A stretch of 64,000 nt of DNA, taken from NCBI GenBank assembly GCA_012976225.1, contig JAAVVG010000015.1, forward strand, positions 62,001 through 126,000, read 5' to 3'. Positions within the stretch are counted from its first letter, which is position 1. Each line of letters starts with the position of its first letter. Shown here one piece after another: positions 21,743-32,679 of this stretch. Under the pieces are notes generated by a model that made no database searches, was not told the DNA's origin, and saw only the letters and a program-made list of their open reading frames with translations. The translations under genes were made by a program, and so were the position numbers. The DNA comes from Golubevia sp. BC0850 (taxonomy: Eukaryota > Basidiomycota > Exobasidiomycetes > Golubeviales > Golubeviaceae).

Positions 21743-24700
21743 TCAGACAGCAAGTTCTTTCTCCATCTCTACCCCACCTTCCTTCTGTCCCATTTCATCT
21801 TTCTTAACCTCTCCGTCCTCCCTCCCTTCTTCAATTCCCTTTTCTTCCTCTTCATCTTCGTCTTCGATTTCCTGAAGTCCCATTCTAGCCTTCCACATTT
21901 CCTCTCTGAACCTAGCAACTTCCAACCAAGTCTTTTCTTCCCAACTCAGAATTTCTGCCTGAGATCGTTCTTTCGATTCGATTTCTACATTGAAAGGAAG
22001 TGCTCTTTTCGGCGGTGGACCAGAGACCACTGAAGGAGTTCTTGGAGTTTGAGGCAGATTTTGAATGACAGTGTTCGCGGATGGAGTTCGAGCCCTGGGA
22101 GGTAAAGCTGGTGCGTCCGATTCTTTGGAAGGAACCGGAGGAGCTGGAACTGCTCGACGAGCATCTGATCTTCGTGGGAGAGGTGGAGCAGAGTTTGAAG
22201 AAGAAGAGGAAGAGCCAGAAGAGCCAGTTGGAGTCTTCAATCCTGCTTCTTCAGTTGAGCTCAAATTTGCGTTGTTCGTATCGACAGTGAGTTTCTCGGT
22301 CTCTTGATCTGCTCCTTTCGTTTCGGAGTTTGAGTCTTGAACTGGATCGTTTTCAGTTTCTTGTACTTGAACTTGAGGTAAGTCAGAAGCTGATGTCGAG
22401 CTCTCCGGACTGTGTTCAGCAGGGTCTTCATGGCCGGTAGATAGAGCATCTGCGAATCCGTCCTCTTCCTCTTCTTCGTCTTCTGAGACGACAGCGGTTT
22501 CTGCTGTCTGCTTGAGTGCGTCCGTCTTCTCCGAATCTGACTTCTTTTCCGCTGCTTCTAACTTCTCTTCTCCCACTTTTTCCTCCTCGTCGTTCTCCTC
22601 CAGTCGTTTCTTCTCTCTCTGTAGAGCTCCGTTTTTCCTCTCGATCTCTTCCCAAGGCGTCTTTCCTTCAAGAACGATCTGCCTCTCTAGGCTTCGAAGA
22701 TAGCCCCAGAAAGCACACGTAGCCCTGAGCCTCAGAAGACAGTTGTTAGGACAGAGTAGGTAGCGATTTGAGGACGTGTCCGAGAGTCGGAAGATGTGGG
22801 TTGGAATCGGAAGTAAATGAATTGGAGACTGGAAGACCTGAGGTGATGAAGATTGTGAGAAAAAAGGTTGAGTAAAGTCAGGCAAGGTTTGAAAGAAACG
22901 CGTCTTCAGGCAGCTCTCTTTGCACGCAAGAAACTCACTTCTTCAGGATTCTCGGCGCTGGGACCGACAGCAGATTCTTCTACTCTATCCACTCCCAAGC
23001 CAGGACTTCCAACAGAAGGTTTGGGACTACTGTCTTTTGAACTAGATCCGCTGGTACCCGAGGAGCCTAGCCTCAAAGAACTGAAGAGCGAAGGTCTCTG
23101 TCTAGCCGGTACTGGAGGGGGAGTTGAAGTGGGCGTGACAGGTAGAGTGTCTTTCTCATTTCCAGGTGTGCTTGATCCAGTGGCAGTAGTCGGAGTAGTT
23201 GAATGAGAAGAAGCAGATGAACTTGATCCGTATTCTCTCAAACTTGAAGCAGCATTTCCAGTAGCAGCAGAGATGGAACTAGCCCAACTTCCAGCCAGAG
23301 CCAAGGTAGAAGTAGAGTGAGCACCTCCGACTAGAGAACCTGAGCTATTCCTCTTCTGACCAGTCTGATTTGAATCCTCATCTCCACTTCCAGGGATCGG
23401 AACATTGATCACATTAGTTCCACAAAGAGCACAAGCGGCTGGAGGTAAATTTCGACTCTTGAACCTGACTTCTCTAGAAAGTTTCTCATTCTTGTTTGGA
23501 TCTTTTCCTCCTGGCCATACTGGTTCTATTAATAAGCTACCATCTAGAACTGAACTTTGAGCTTGCCTTCTACTTAACCAGTTTAAACCTGGAGCGAAAT
23601 CCAATCGTAAACATGAATCTGAATCTTCTTCTACGATTCTTTTGAGAAAAGTAAGGCCTGAAGAGAGTTGAGAGGATAGGGATACCAGCTGTTCGGCATT
23701 GGAAGGTAAAGTTGGATAATCTCGATGTCTTGAAACTCCAGCTGCTACGAAAGGAGAAGTGGTAGAGGGACCTGATAGACCTTGAGAGTAAGCCGTAGAT
23801 CCGGTGAAAGTCGTGGTTGTAGTAGACAATCCATGTCCATGAGATGAAGAGGAAGAAGATGATCCAGAGGGAGGAGGAGAAGAAGTTCTAGAGGGTGCTG
23901 CACTTTTGGAAGGTAGAGGGTAGTTGTAGAATGGGGCTAGCTGTTTGCGGAGCTTCTTGAGATGAGCCAGGAAGGACAGGAACTCAGAATAGGGAACCGT
24001 ATTCAATTGAAGGTGTAGCGGAACGCAGTTGATGAGTTGAAGAGATTGATTCTTTGATCTGGAAGAGATAGCTCTGGTTGAGACTGCCATTGCTCCCGAG
24101 TCCGAATTCAGCTGATTGGTCGACTTCTCCAGACTTCCATTCTGAGCTAATTCCTTTTCCGTACTCGATTCTTTCTTCTTCATTTCCTCCAACTGTCGTT
24201 GGAGATCAGCGACGACGTTAGCCTGTTCCCCTATCAGCTCCTCCGTATCTTTTAACCTTTCCTCGAACTGCTTAGATTTCTCATCGGCTCTATGTCTAGC
24301 TAACCTTTCAACGGCAACCATCTTGTTAGCTTCTCCAAACAAACTAGCAGAAAGTTCATCCAATTCAGCTTCTATCTTTTCCTTTTCACCTTGAGCCTCT
24401 CCTCTCCTCTTAGTTTCCTCCAAGACTCTTTCCATCATTCTCTGCATTTCTGAACTAACGTGAGCTTTTTCAACCAACAAGCCAGTGTTTAGAGCAGCTA
24501 AATGTTCTTCCCTTTCCTTTTCTAATGAAGCTATCTTGGTGGTGGAGGAGAGGATTCTTGAGTGTAAATCTTGAAGATCATCTTCCAAGTCCGAGATTCT
24601 CTCGAAAGAAGATACAAGTTTTGAATTCAAACCAGTAACTTGAGCTGAAAGATCTAGAATGTGAGCTCTTAAAGCTGGAATTGAAGTCCAAGTGGATGGA

Positions 24701-25191
24701 TCACCAGAGGAATTTAGATTGTCTGAGGTAGTTGAGGCGGATTGATCTGCTGCTTCCGTCAAACCTATTGAAGCTGCAGTGAAAGTTCTTTGAGTTGGTG
24801 TCTCTGTTATTCCATTTCCGTTCAGGTTACCATCAGTTAGATCTGGAGTAGATAAGATGGTTGGAGCTACGATTGCAGTTGAAGCTCTCTTGCTGGCTCT
24901 CTTTGATTTCCTCTTCTCTCCTGAAGCTCCTCCTCCTCCTGAAGTTGAATCCGTTTCACTCTCTGAATCTATTCCTAATAAAGTATCTGGATCTGCTTCA
25001 TCTGCTAAAATTGAATCTGGATCTGGACGAGTGAGGGCGGATTGAGGTAAATGATCTTCTCCATTGGCAGTTCCTGTTCCTGCTGCTGGTAGATCTTCGT
25101 CTTTGCTGGTTAAACTTGAGATTGAAGTTGACATCGTTGGAGTGACAGATCCTGAAGTTGAACTGGAGGGTTCCCTTGAGGATGTACGCAT
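21743..25191 (-). CDS. SEC2: SEC2-family Rab guanine nucleotide exchange factor
   Basis: Sec2/Rabin8 proteins activate the exocytic Rab Sec4 on secretory vesicles. Two exons: 25191-22939 and 22837-21743 (1115 aa). Residues ~175-355 form the long coiled coil that is the GEF domain: LSAQVTGLNSKLVSSFERIS, LASLEKEREEHLA-type heptads, LFGEANKMVAVERLARHRAD (the conserved catalytic stretch). A second conserved region follows: NCVPLHLQLNTVPYSEFLSF, FLKRIVEEDSDSCLRLDFAP, CALCGTN, then RYLLCPNNCLLRLRATCAFW after the intron, a CxxC/Cys-rich part shared by fungal Sec2 relatives. The last 300 residues are acidic and Pro-rich (PALPPRARTP). Intron 1 has a textbook donor (GTGAGT) and phase 0. Confidence 0.9.
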
Positions 25192-25786
25192 GTGGAGATG
25201 CAGATAGTATGCTCAATAGAAAGATAGAATTAGTGGGGACTAGATTAGACTGGCGGATTGGAGCGTTGGAGGAGACCCCTCTCTTCTCTTTCTAGTTCTC
25301 TACCAATGTCTCAAGTTATAGTAGGCTGACTTTGATGTTGATGGCGTGGCTGCAATAAAATAGATGTAGTTGGTTAATTGTGTTCGTGGTTGGCGGTTGA
25401 GGCGTTGATGTTGCGCCTGAGCTCGAGTCTATGCTCTCTCTAATACTATATATAGCAGAAAGCTCTCAGAAGGGAGAAGCAGGTCCCTGCATATGAAATG
25501 CTCCGTTCTACAAAAGTAAAGATATAGCTCAAACCTGGAGAGCCTTCGTGCTTATCTTCCAATTGCTCACAGCTTATATCAAGAATTCCACAAAGGCCTG
25601 GGGATTTGAAAGAAAGGAGCCCTTTGGAGAGACGAAAAGAGAAACAAAGGGCCAACAGGAGACCTGATTAATCACAATCGAGAAGGATCGATCTTTTGAT
25701 GGAAATGCTCAGAAGGTATGTCAACTAGAATCAAATCCGCAAGTTACAAAAAGCGAGTCAACAAAAGGAGGTGAACTGAAAGGTTT
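25192..25786. other. Intergenic: SEC2 promoter
   Basis: Upstream of SEC2 and downstream of the secreted-precursor gene. No domain-bearing frame. TATATATAG at about 25448 on the plus strand has no gene to serve on that strand. Nothing else seen. Confidence 0.45.
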
Positions 25787-25899
25787 GGTTTTTCTTCCAA
25801 CCAGTCTTCTTATAAATGAGTTTGGTCAAGAGTCTGGCTAGAAATCCTGGCTTTTTCCCATCCCGATCAACTCCGTTAATTATGACGCGGCGTTGCAAG
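25787..25899 (-). pseudogene. Out-of-frame second copy of the cationic peptide unit
   Basis: Immediately after the stop of the secreted-precursor gene, the next frame encodes SPSDLQRRVIINGVDR followed by KKPGFLARLLTKLIYKKTGW. It matches exon 2 of that gene at 24 of 36 aligned residues, counted by eye, with no stop inside. The similarity continues upstream into exon 3 (HDLLSRD against HDLLLGYKGRD), so the duplicated unit covers the exon 1/exon 2 join without its intron. It is one base out of frame with exon 3, and I found no splice option that restores it. Either a real frameshift, a recent relic, or a base error in the assembly. Confidence 0.7.
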
Positions 25900-26438
25900 T
25901 CAGAGGGTGAAGAGAGTGTCCGCAAAGTCGCGAGACAGCAAGTCATGGATTAGGGCAACTTCGTCTTCATCTGAGATCTGGTCCTGTACGACATAGATTT
26001 GGTAAGAATGAGGGAAGAGAGAGACGAATACGTCAATCAACAGCGTCCAATGGAGGGATTGAATGTTCACTCACCCTTTTCCATCCGGCTGCTTTCTTGA
26101 TAACTTTGGTCAGGATCTTAGCCAAGAAGGATGGCTTCTTGTTAGTGCGATCCACTCCATTGATGATGGCTCGACGCTCCAAGGCGCTTGACTGTGAGAA
26201 GAGATTGTGAAGTAAGAATCAAGGGGCACGCCACGAAGGAAATGTATCTCTCTCTCTGACTCACCTCATCTTGAACATCTCTGCCTTTGTAACCTAGAAG
26301 TAAATCATGAGGTAAGCTGTCAACTGGAACGGTCCACTTGAGCATATCTTGAGCGCCGACATTGTGGTCCTTGGGCAGAGGTGCTGCAGAGATAAGGGAA
26401 GCAACAAATAGAGGGAGGGCTAGCTTGAGGAGTTGCAT
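25900..26438 (-). CDS. Secreted precursor with dibasic site and cationic amphipathic peptide
   Basis: Three exons: 26438-26265, 26191-26075, 25983-25900 (124 aa). A signal peptide (MQLLKLALPLFVASLISAAP) is followed by an acidic pro-region (DHNVGAQDMLKW, LPHDLLLGYKGRDVQDE). Exon 2 begins SSALERR, a Kex2-type dibasic site, then AIINGVDRTNKKPS and FLAKILTKVIKKAAGW. The latter forms a good amphipathic helix: Phe, Leu, Ile, Val and Trp on one face, five Lys on the other; net charge of the piece after RR is about +8. Exon 3 is acidic at its start (DQISDEDE). Signal, acidic pro-piece and cationic helix is the layout of many antimicrobial or membrane-active peptide precursors. That function is inference; I recognise no family. 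TATA box 147 bp upstream. Confidence 0.78.
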
Positions 26439-27257
26439 CGTTGTAAGAGAAAGAAGTAGAAGATAGCTAGAGAAAAGAATGAGAGAAGAACACGATAGAC
26501 CAGCTAACGAGTGAGAAGAAGAATAAAAGGGAAGATGAAGGTGGGCAAGGTGCTAGGGAATGCGAGTTTGAAAGAATAGAGGGTCCTTTTATACCTTTCC
26601 AGATCGATTTCCTGCCCATACGGGTTAAAATATACTTGTACTGGAACAGAATGATTGTGGCACTAGCATGTATAAAGCTGAGGGTCGACTCTGATCTGTG
26701 ATGAAGCGACGGCTTGCGCTTTCAGGGGTCAAGAAGCTGGGTAGAGCCCCCGAAGCGCAATGACGATTACCTGTGTGACTAAAATTAGCTCATCAAACTT
26801 CAGAAAGAGGCATAGGAACGTGTACGTGGGCTTTGTGATCGCAGCGCCTGAGTCTTAAATTTCACCCCCTTGAAGTCAATTTCGAACTTCCCCCCTCAGT
26901 TCTACGTTTCTTTGAAGTAAAACCTTCTTTCCAAAACTGGAAGTTTCTTCCCGGTGAATAAATGTGTAGCTCGTGTCTCAAGCTCTCAAGCCTCAAGATT
27001 CATTGTGGCCTTGACTTTCGAGACGTTCTTTTGTTGGCCCGTCTTAAATGACTGTCGCCACTTCCAGAATTAGCAGTCAAGTCTTCGTTCAAGCCTTTCC
27101 AAAATTCCAGATGAACGCACTCAGATTTTTAAATAAGTATACAAGCAGATCAAATCACTCGATAGATAAGTATAACAGGGAAGAAGTCGTTAAACCTTTA
27201 ATAGACTAGACCGAGTAAAGTTGAGCAAATGAATCGAGACAGTACAATTTGACCAAC
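26439..27257. other. Intergenic: secreted-precursor promoter and POT 3' end
   Basis: About 820 bp. It holds the TATA box at 26585. The stretch near 27110-27200 is A/T-rich and probably the 3' flank of the transporter. No coding frame with a signature. Confidence 0.5.
26585..26593 (-). promoter_or_regulatory. TATA box of the secreted-precursor gene
   Basis: TATAAAAGG on the minus strand, 147 bp before the ATG, within AAAGGTATAAAAG, identical over 13 bases to the hydrophobin TATA context. Confidence 0.7.
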
Positions 27258-30200
27258 TCATTCCTTCATGACAGTCTCATAACCAGGCAAACTTTCTTTG
27301 ACAGGTCTGACCTTTCCAATCTCGTTGTCGTCCTCTTCTGTGTGATCTTGCTTGCGAAGAAGACAATACATCACGGATCCTCCGATGAAAGCGGCTGGAA
27401 AAGGTGGCAGGAAAAGAGAAAGGGAGAAGTCAAGAGGTCAGAGACTAGGCAGTAGTCTACCCATCTTGGGTTGAAATACTCACCAACAGCGATACCTGTT
27501 AGCAGTTGCGTCCCAATCGACAATCAGATGGGCAGAGAAGAGTTGCGAGAAGTGAATACGGGTTGGGAATACAGTGAATTATCGCTTGGAGACGACCAAA
27601 CTTGCTCAACTCACCGGCATAATTTCCAATCAGATAAGGATCTCTAGACACAGGGACTAGAGCAAAGTTAAGAGCGTTAGCCACAGCGGTAGTGAGAAGG
27701 TAGATTGCTTGGACGAACGACTTCATGGAAGCAGGAGCCTTGTTATAAGCGTATTCAAGTCCAGCAACACTTGCGAAGCATTCGGATACACCGATCAAGA
27801 AGTATGCAGGGACTTGTACCCATACACTGATAGACAAGACACTGGGGCATTCTCCATCTGGGTAATCATTTTGACGCCCGTGATGTCTGCAGGGGCTCGC
27901 CTTATAGATGTAGTACTGAAGAACGGCAGAGTAGATCTGTATGCGAAAAAGAAAAGGAAAAAGAGTCAGAGCCCTGGAAACAAAGCCTTTTAGGCATCTC
28001 CAGTATCTCACCATAGCAAAAGATGCGCATAAGAAACCAGCGTAGATCCTAGCGACAGGCTTGAAGTTGATCTGAGGAAACAGTTGGAAACGGCAATGGA
28101 CAGGACCGAACATCAATCACTCTTCTTCTTTTTATCACCCAACAGAGGGTTTCTCACCTTTTTTGCTCTGAGGAAAGGATAGATGAACTTGTCCAAGAGA
28201 GGAAGAACCACTGAGATCGACAAAAGTGATCCAGTAAGCAAAAGGGCTGGTTTAGCAAGCACAAAGAGAGCGGTCTTCAAGAATCACCTCCAAGTAAAGA
28301 GACACTTACAGACGATGGCAAAAGCATCGAAGACGCTGAAGATGTCATTGGGCGCCGAACCGAGACGAAGAACTCCAGCTTGAGAGACAAGGTTGTTAGA
28401 CATTTGGTTGTAGGCAAGCCAGTAAAGAGGGAAGAAGACGAAGACCTTGCACGCAGATATCTGGAAGAATTTAGAGAGTGAGACCAGCGTGAGAAGATTT
28501 CATGACTGCCGACGTCTGCTGCCGCTTACTCACAGTTCTTTGGACTTCAGCTACGAAGGTCGCATCCCAAGCCAACCAACTTGGAACCTCTCCGCGCCTA
28601 GCGATGACGTTATCGGGGAGAGCAACGTTCCAACCCGATTTTTCTCCTCTTCCAAGAAGACCTTTAATCCCATCTGCTGCTACCATCCAGCAAACTCTGA
28701 AAGCCTGAAGAATGACAGTTCCTTGAGGAGGAACGACCACATATTTCTTACGTCCATAGGCTAGAACTAGAGGGACCAGCATGAACACCAAAAATGGAAG
28801 GGTGAATGCAAGCCAGAATCCTACCTAAAAAGATTAAGAGAGGCCGGGTCAGCTGGGCTGAGGAGAGAGTGGAGCGGTAAGAAGCCAAGGAGAATAAAGA
28901 TTGAAGACTTACGTGCTTTTCGGCTTGGGTAGTAGTCAGAGTACCAGCAATAGAGCCCACGTTAATGGCTCCGTAGAAGATTCCGTAAACTCTTCCGATA
29001 GTGACATTCGGATCAACTATCACTCTTTCTCCAAATTCCTCGTCTTTCTTTGGCTTCAAAGTCTTCACCACTTGACGTTTAAGAGACACTTGATCTACAA
29101 CGATCGCTGAGACGTTAGCCTGATAAGAAAGCCAAGAAAGGGAAAGTCAGAGAGAGTTGTTCTGCTGTTCCCCTACACATCCCCTTTAACAATCACCTTG
29201 ATTCCTCCTGTTCCCAATCCAATAACTAGCATGGCAACGACGATACCTGGGAAGCCAGCTCCAGCAGCGATTCCGGCTGGAGTCGAAGTTCCCACCAAGA
29301 TTGCGAGACCCGCGATGTAGACTCCAGTAAAGAGACAGATAGTTTTGTAACGTCCGAGATAGGTGTCGGCGATGTAGGCTCCGAGCAGAGGGGTGATGTA
29401 ACAGAAGAAGCTGAAGAAAGTCGTGAGAGCAGTTGCCACCTGTTGGTGTTTACCAAGAGCTCCAGGAACGTCGTCGCTTGAAGAGCCTGCTGGAACGTTT
29501 CCTGCTGTACTACCATCTGGAAGTGGATTTTGAATGTAGTTCTGGGGAGATAGGGAAAGACGAAGTCAAGGGAGAGCCCGGAGACCGGGGGTCAGAAAAG
29601 AGAGCGGAAAGACAGGGCAAGTCTAGATGAGCAGCAACTAGTCCTGCGAAATCGGTTTGCTCACTTGGAAAGCTGAAAAGAGAAAAGGATTCGAACAGTG
29701 TTTAAAGATCAGGAAAATGAAGAGAGAAGCGGAGAGTGTCCAGGTGTGCTTTCTTCCAACCCCTCTTTCTTATGGATATGTGAAGTACTCACGACCTAGA
29801 GATGCACCATAGAAGGTGTATCTTTCTGCAAGCTCGACGATAACGATGAGAAACGCTGCGTATGGAAGCGGAGCTGAAACTCTTCGAAGAGTGTTTTTCT
29901 CCTACACAGGGCCAGAGAGTTCCAGAGGACGAAGGAGGTCAGCGACTGAATGAGTCCAAAGAAGTTTGAGAGCATCGATCATCCGAATCATGAGGAGTAG
30001 AACGGAGTCGAGAATAAGGTGCGCAGGGAAAGAGAAGGGCAAGAAGGGGACTTTCACTCACCTCTTCAGTTGGCAGAGTACATCCATCTGGAATGTCTCC
30101 AAGATCGTCGTATTCCTCGCTCGAAGTGTCAGCTTTCCTATCTGAGACCTTTTCTTGACTGCTGGAGGCATCGAGATGAGAGTGATCGAATTTTTGATGA

Positions 30201-30262
30201 AGTGCATCAGCGGCATCGACTTCAGCACTGACTGCTTCGGCGGCTCTTCCTATACCAGACAT
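27258..30262 (-). CDS. PTR2: Proton-coupled oligopeptide transporter (POT/PTR2 family)
   Basis: Imports di/tripeptides with protons at the plasma membrane. Twelve exons: 30262-30062, 29901-29793, 29672-29665, 29541-29197, 29119-28913, 28824-28534, 28460-28310, 28246-28158, 28071-28012, 27936-27615, 27495-27484, 27394-27258 (1932 nt, 643 aa). Exons of 8 and 12 nt are needed: the first completes ERYTFYGASLGPFQNYIQNP, a PTR2 hallmark, the second gives NYAGIAVAAFIGG. Further family features: YITPLLGAYIADTYLGRYKT, GLGTGGIKANVSAIVVDQ, RVYGIFYGAINVGSIAG, LVFFPLYW-like VFVFFPLYWLAYNQMSNNLV, and FLIGVSECFASVAGLEYAYN near the end. About 12 hydrophobic segments. N- and C-termini are acidic and cytosolic. 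The start at 30262 (MSGIGRAAEAVSAE) is typical; the frame extends upstream but into a UTR-like run. Confidence 0.93.
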
Positions 30263-32090
30263 GATCCAGTCGAGATTGAATTGAAAGAATGAAAGGAGAG
30301 AGAAGAAAAGAGGAGGGAGGAAGAAAGGGAAGGAAGGTCGCGAGATCAAGGTTTCTTTTTGTCCCCTCCCCTTTTATGCTCTCTGCCTATCTCCCAGGGC
30401 CTCTAGCGTCGACGTGGGTCACGCTCCTTTCTCTCCCAAGTTGGCGAAAGGAAAGGTTCGCATGATTAAACAGGGTCAAAGGAGAGGGCACAAGGACCCA
30501 CCTCATGACAATATGACAACGCAGGAGAAGAGAAGAAATTTGGGAGAAACCTTGCATTCCATGAATAGAAAGCAGCTAAAATCGGCGGACGAACCGTAGG
30601 CAACAGCGGGGACATCGAAAAGAACCCCGGAAGCGGAATTAAAGTACGACATCTGCGAAGAACCAGATTGAAACCAACGGTCCATTTCTCCAAGGGTAAA
30701 TTTAACTGATTCTGACAACGCCACCACCGAAGGAAACAGAGATTTTCGACATCGTTCAAGGCTCAGGCCGCTCGAGTCTTGTTCTCATTCTATGTGTACA
30801 GTCCCATTGGCCCAAGAAAAAAAATTAGATTCTGCTGAATGGAATAAAGTGAACATGAGAAGAGCGTCTGGAGATCGGTGTCGGACCACCTGCTTCTCGC
30901 AACTTATCCTCCGCAACATTGATACTGAGTTGATGCGCGATAAGAGAAGTGGGTTTGGGTGATGATGAGATCACTTGACCGATTGGAACTCTCCCTCGGA
31001 AAGGCAAAATTCCAAGCGCGCAGAAATGAGAGAGAAGGCATTGAGGGGGGGGAGTGAAATGAGACGAAGCTGGGGAGATGCGAGTGATGAGAGAAGCAGA
31101 GTGATGATAAGAGAGAAACTCACTTAGACCGAATCAAAGTGACAGCTGAAAGAAAAAACAATAAGGAAAAGTGAGAAAAGGAAGGAGTGTCATTAACGGG
31201 GGAGGAATAACTCTATGAAGACAAGACGGCATCTACGAATGATAATAGAGAGGAAGGGAGAGAAAGAATATTAGCTGAATGAGCTCACAGTGTCAAGAGT
31301 GAGAGAAAGAAGACGCTTGTGTAGAGGTGTGAGCCATGAACGAGTCGTCTCCAAAGTCGACATCCTCTGGGTCCGCTCTTCCCTGCTCTCCTGTCCTCTC
31401 CCAAGTTCAAGCGACCACCTAACCAGCATGATAGACTCATTCTTTACTTCTAGCCGGAGTTGAATCAGTAAAGCGGAAGGTCTTTCTTCGAATGGGGTCT
31501 CAGATCCTGCGAGAGACCGAGTTGGGGGAAGATGGGTTAGGAAGAGCGACCAGAACCAATCCTACCCCTTGAACGATACTCACATTCACACGATCCGTTG
31601 AACAGAAGACAGGAAAGGAAAAGGAACGGAAAAAAGATTTGCTGAAGAAGGAGGAGTGGTTAAGAATTAAGAGAGAAATGGATGAGCATTTCCTTCAATA
31701 CTTCTCCTCTCGCTCACTCTCCCGCCCGCGAAGCACAGCTTCAAAAGGGGTCGGCCCGAACGTCAACCCAAACGAAGGTTGAATAGTATTCTCCAGACGG
31801 TGAGAACGGCCCAAACAAAGATAGTCGAAAAGTCACGAGAATTGTTTCTTGAATTCAGGGGTGGAAATCAAAAGGAATCGGAAAGTAGATCTCAGTCTAA
31901 AGACTACCTCTGGTTCCCTACTTTTTGTTACTCATTTCTTTCTCCAGTATAAAGTGACTCCAGCTTCAACCAGGTTGACGAAACTATCAAGCAACAAGAG
32001 ATAAAGTGGAATTGGAATTGGAGCGAGGGAAGCTCACTAGGATCGAGAGGAACCCTCTTACTGCGAAGACAAAAGGGTCTTAGGGAAATT

Positions 32091-32420
32091 TCAGAAATCG
32101 ACCTCCAACTTTGATGGCTGGACCAAGTTTGGAGCCTGCTGGAAGAAAGCTTGACGATGGGTCAAGCTTTGACCCACCTGGAACCAAGGAATGATCAATC
32201 GTTGGGAGAAAATTTCCAGGAGTGTCCAAAATTTTGGGCTATCGGGCCCGAGGAAAGGCTGAAAAAGCACTTCATCAAGCCTGTTCCAAGCTTGGACTGG
32301 CATTGCCACAGGGTTTGAGGCCCTCAAGATTGACGCAACCTGGACGACCGCCAGTGTAGCTTCTTCACCTTCTTCCATCACCTCAGCTTTCTCCTTCCAA
32401 TGTTTCAAAAATCTCTCCAT
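32091..32420 (-). CDS. Orphan ORF, hypothetical
   Basis: 109 codons with an ATG start (MERFLKHWKEKAEVMEEGEE). The composition is protein-like: alternating amphipathic helices such as TLAVVQVASILRASNPV and WTLLEIFSQRLIIPWFQ. A GTGGGT donor-like site follows IPWFQ, so the 3' part may be intronic and the gene may continue on the minus strand. No domain recognised and no signal peptide. It overlaps the inverted repeat at 32158. Could equally be chance. Confidence 0.25.
   Translation of the reverse strand: MERFLKHWKEKAEVMEEGEEATLAVVQVASILRASNPVAMPVQAWNRLDEVLFQPFLGPDSPKFWTLLEIFSQRLIIPWFQVGQSLTHRQAFFQQAPNLVQPSKLEVDF
32158..32176. repeat. Inverted repeat, 8-bp arms
   Basis: TGGGTCAA and TTGACCCA flank a 3-base spacer (GCT). 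Around it are CCAAGTTTGG (32133) and CCAAGCTTGG (near 32285). The pattern may be a regulatory site or chance; it sits inside the orphan ORF. Confidence 0.3.
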
Positions 32421-32679
32421 TCTGTTATCTCATTCTCAGCTCACCTCCAATGCATTCTCCGAGGCAGAGACATTTAAGAAAGCATTTGTTGAATTGATTT
32501 GACCAGAGAGTAGGATTTGAATGTTTTGATTCTATGCTTCATGATTTCCTTCTGTTTCCATTTTATTTCAAAGTAGAGAGATGAAGCTAGATCTTAGGTT
32601 GAAAGTAGGCTTGTTGGAAAGTAGAGGGAGGCTCGAGACACTGTACAAGTACCTGAAATTGCTGTTTTCATTTCTCATT

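Larger units (their letters stand above)
30263..32679. other. Gene-poor gap with spliced-transcript signals
   Basis: 2.4 kb, the largest gap in the window. On the minus strand there are exon-like pieces bounded by consensus sites: a donor-like GTGAGT at 31580 (read on the minus strand), an acceptor CTCGCAG near 31509, a donor near 31288 and an acceptor near 31155. Joined they give no long protein. They may be 5' UTR exons of the POT gene or a non-coding transcript. An orphan 109-codon frame lies at 32091-32420. No repeat family or RNA gene recognised. Confidence 0.4.

Noticed and set aside
30825-31007. 60-codon minus-strand frame
   Set aside because: No joinable partner exon in phase and no recognisable domain.
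31280-31500. Minus-strand exon-like piece starting MSTLETTRSWLTPLHKR
   Set aside because: Joining it to the next acceptor gives a stop within three codons, and no family was recognised. Treated as possible UTR or non-coding exon.
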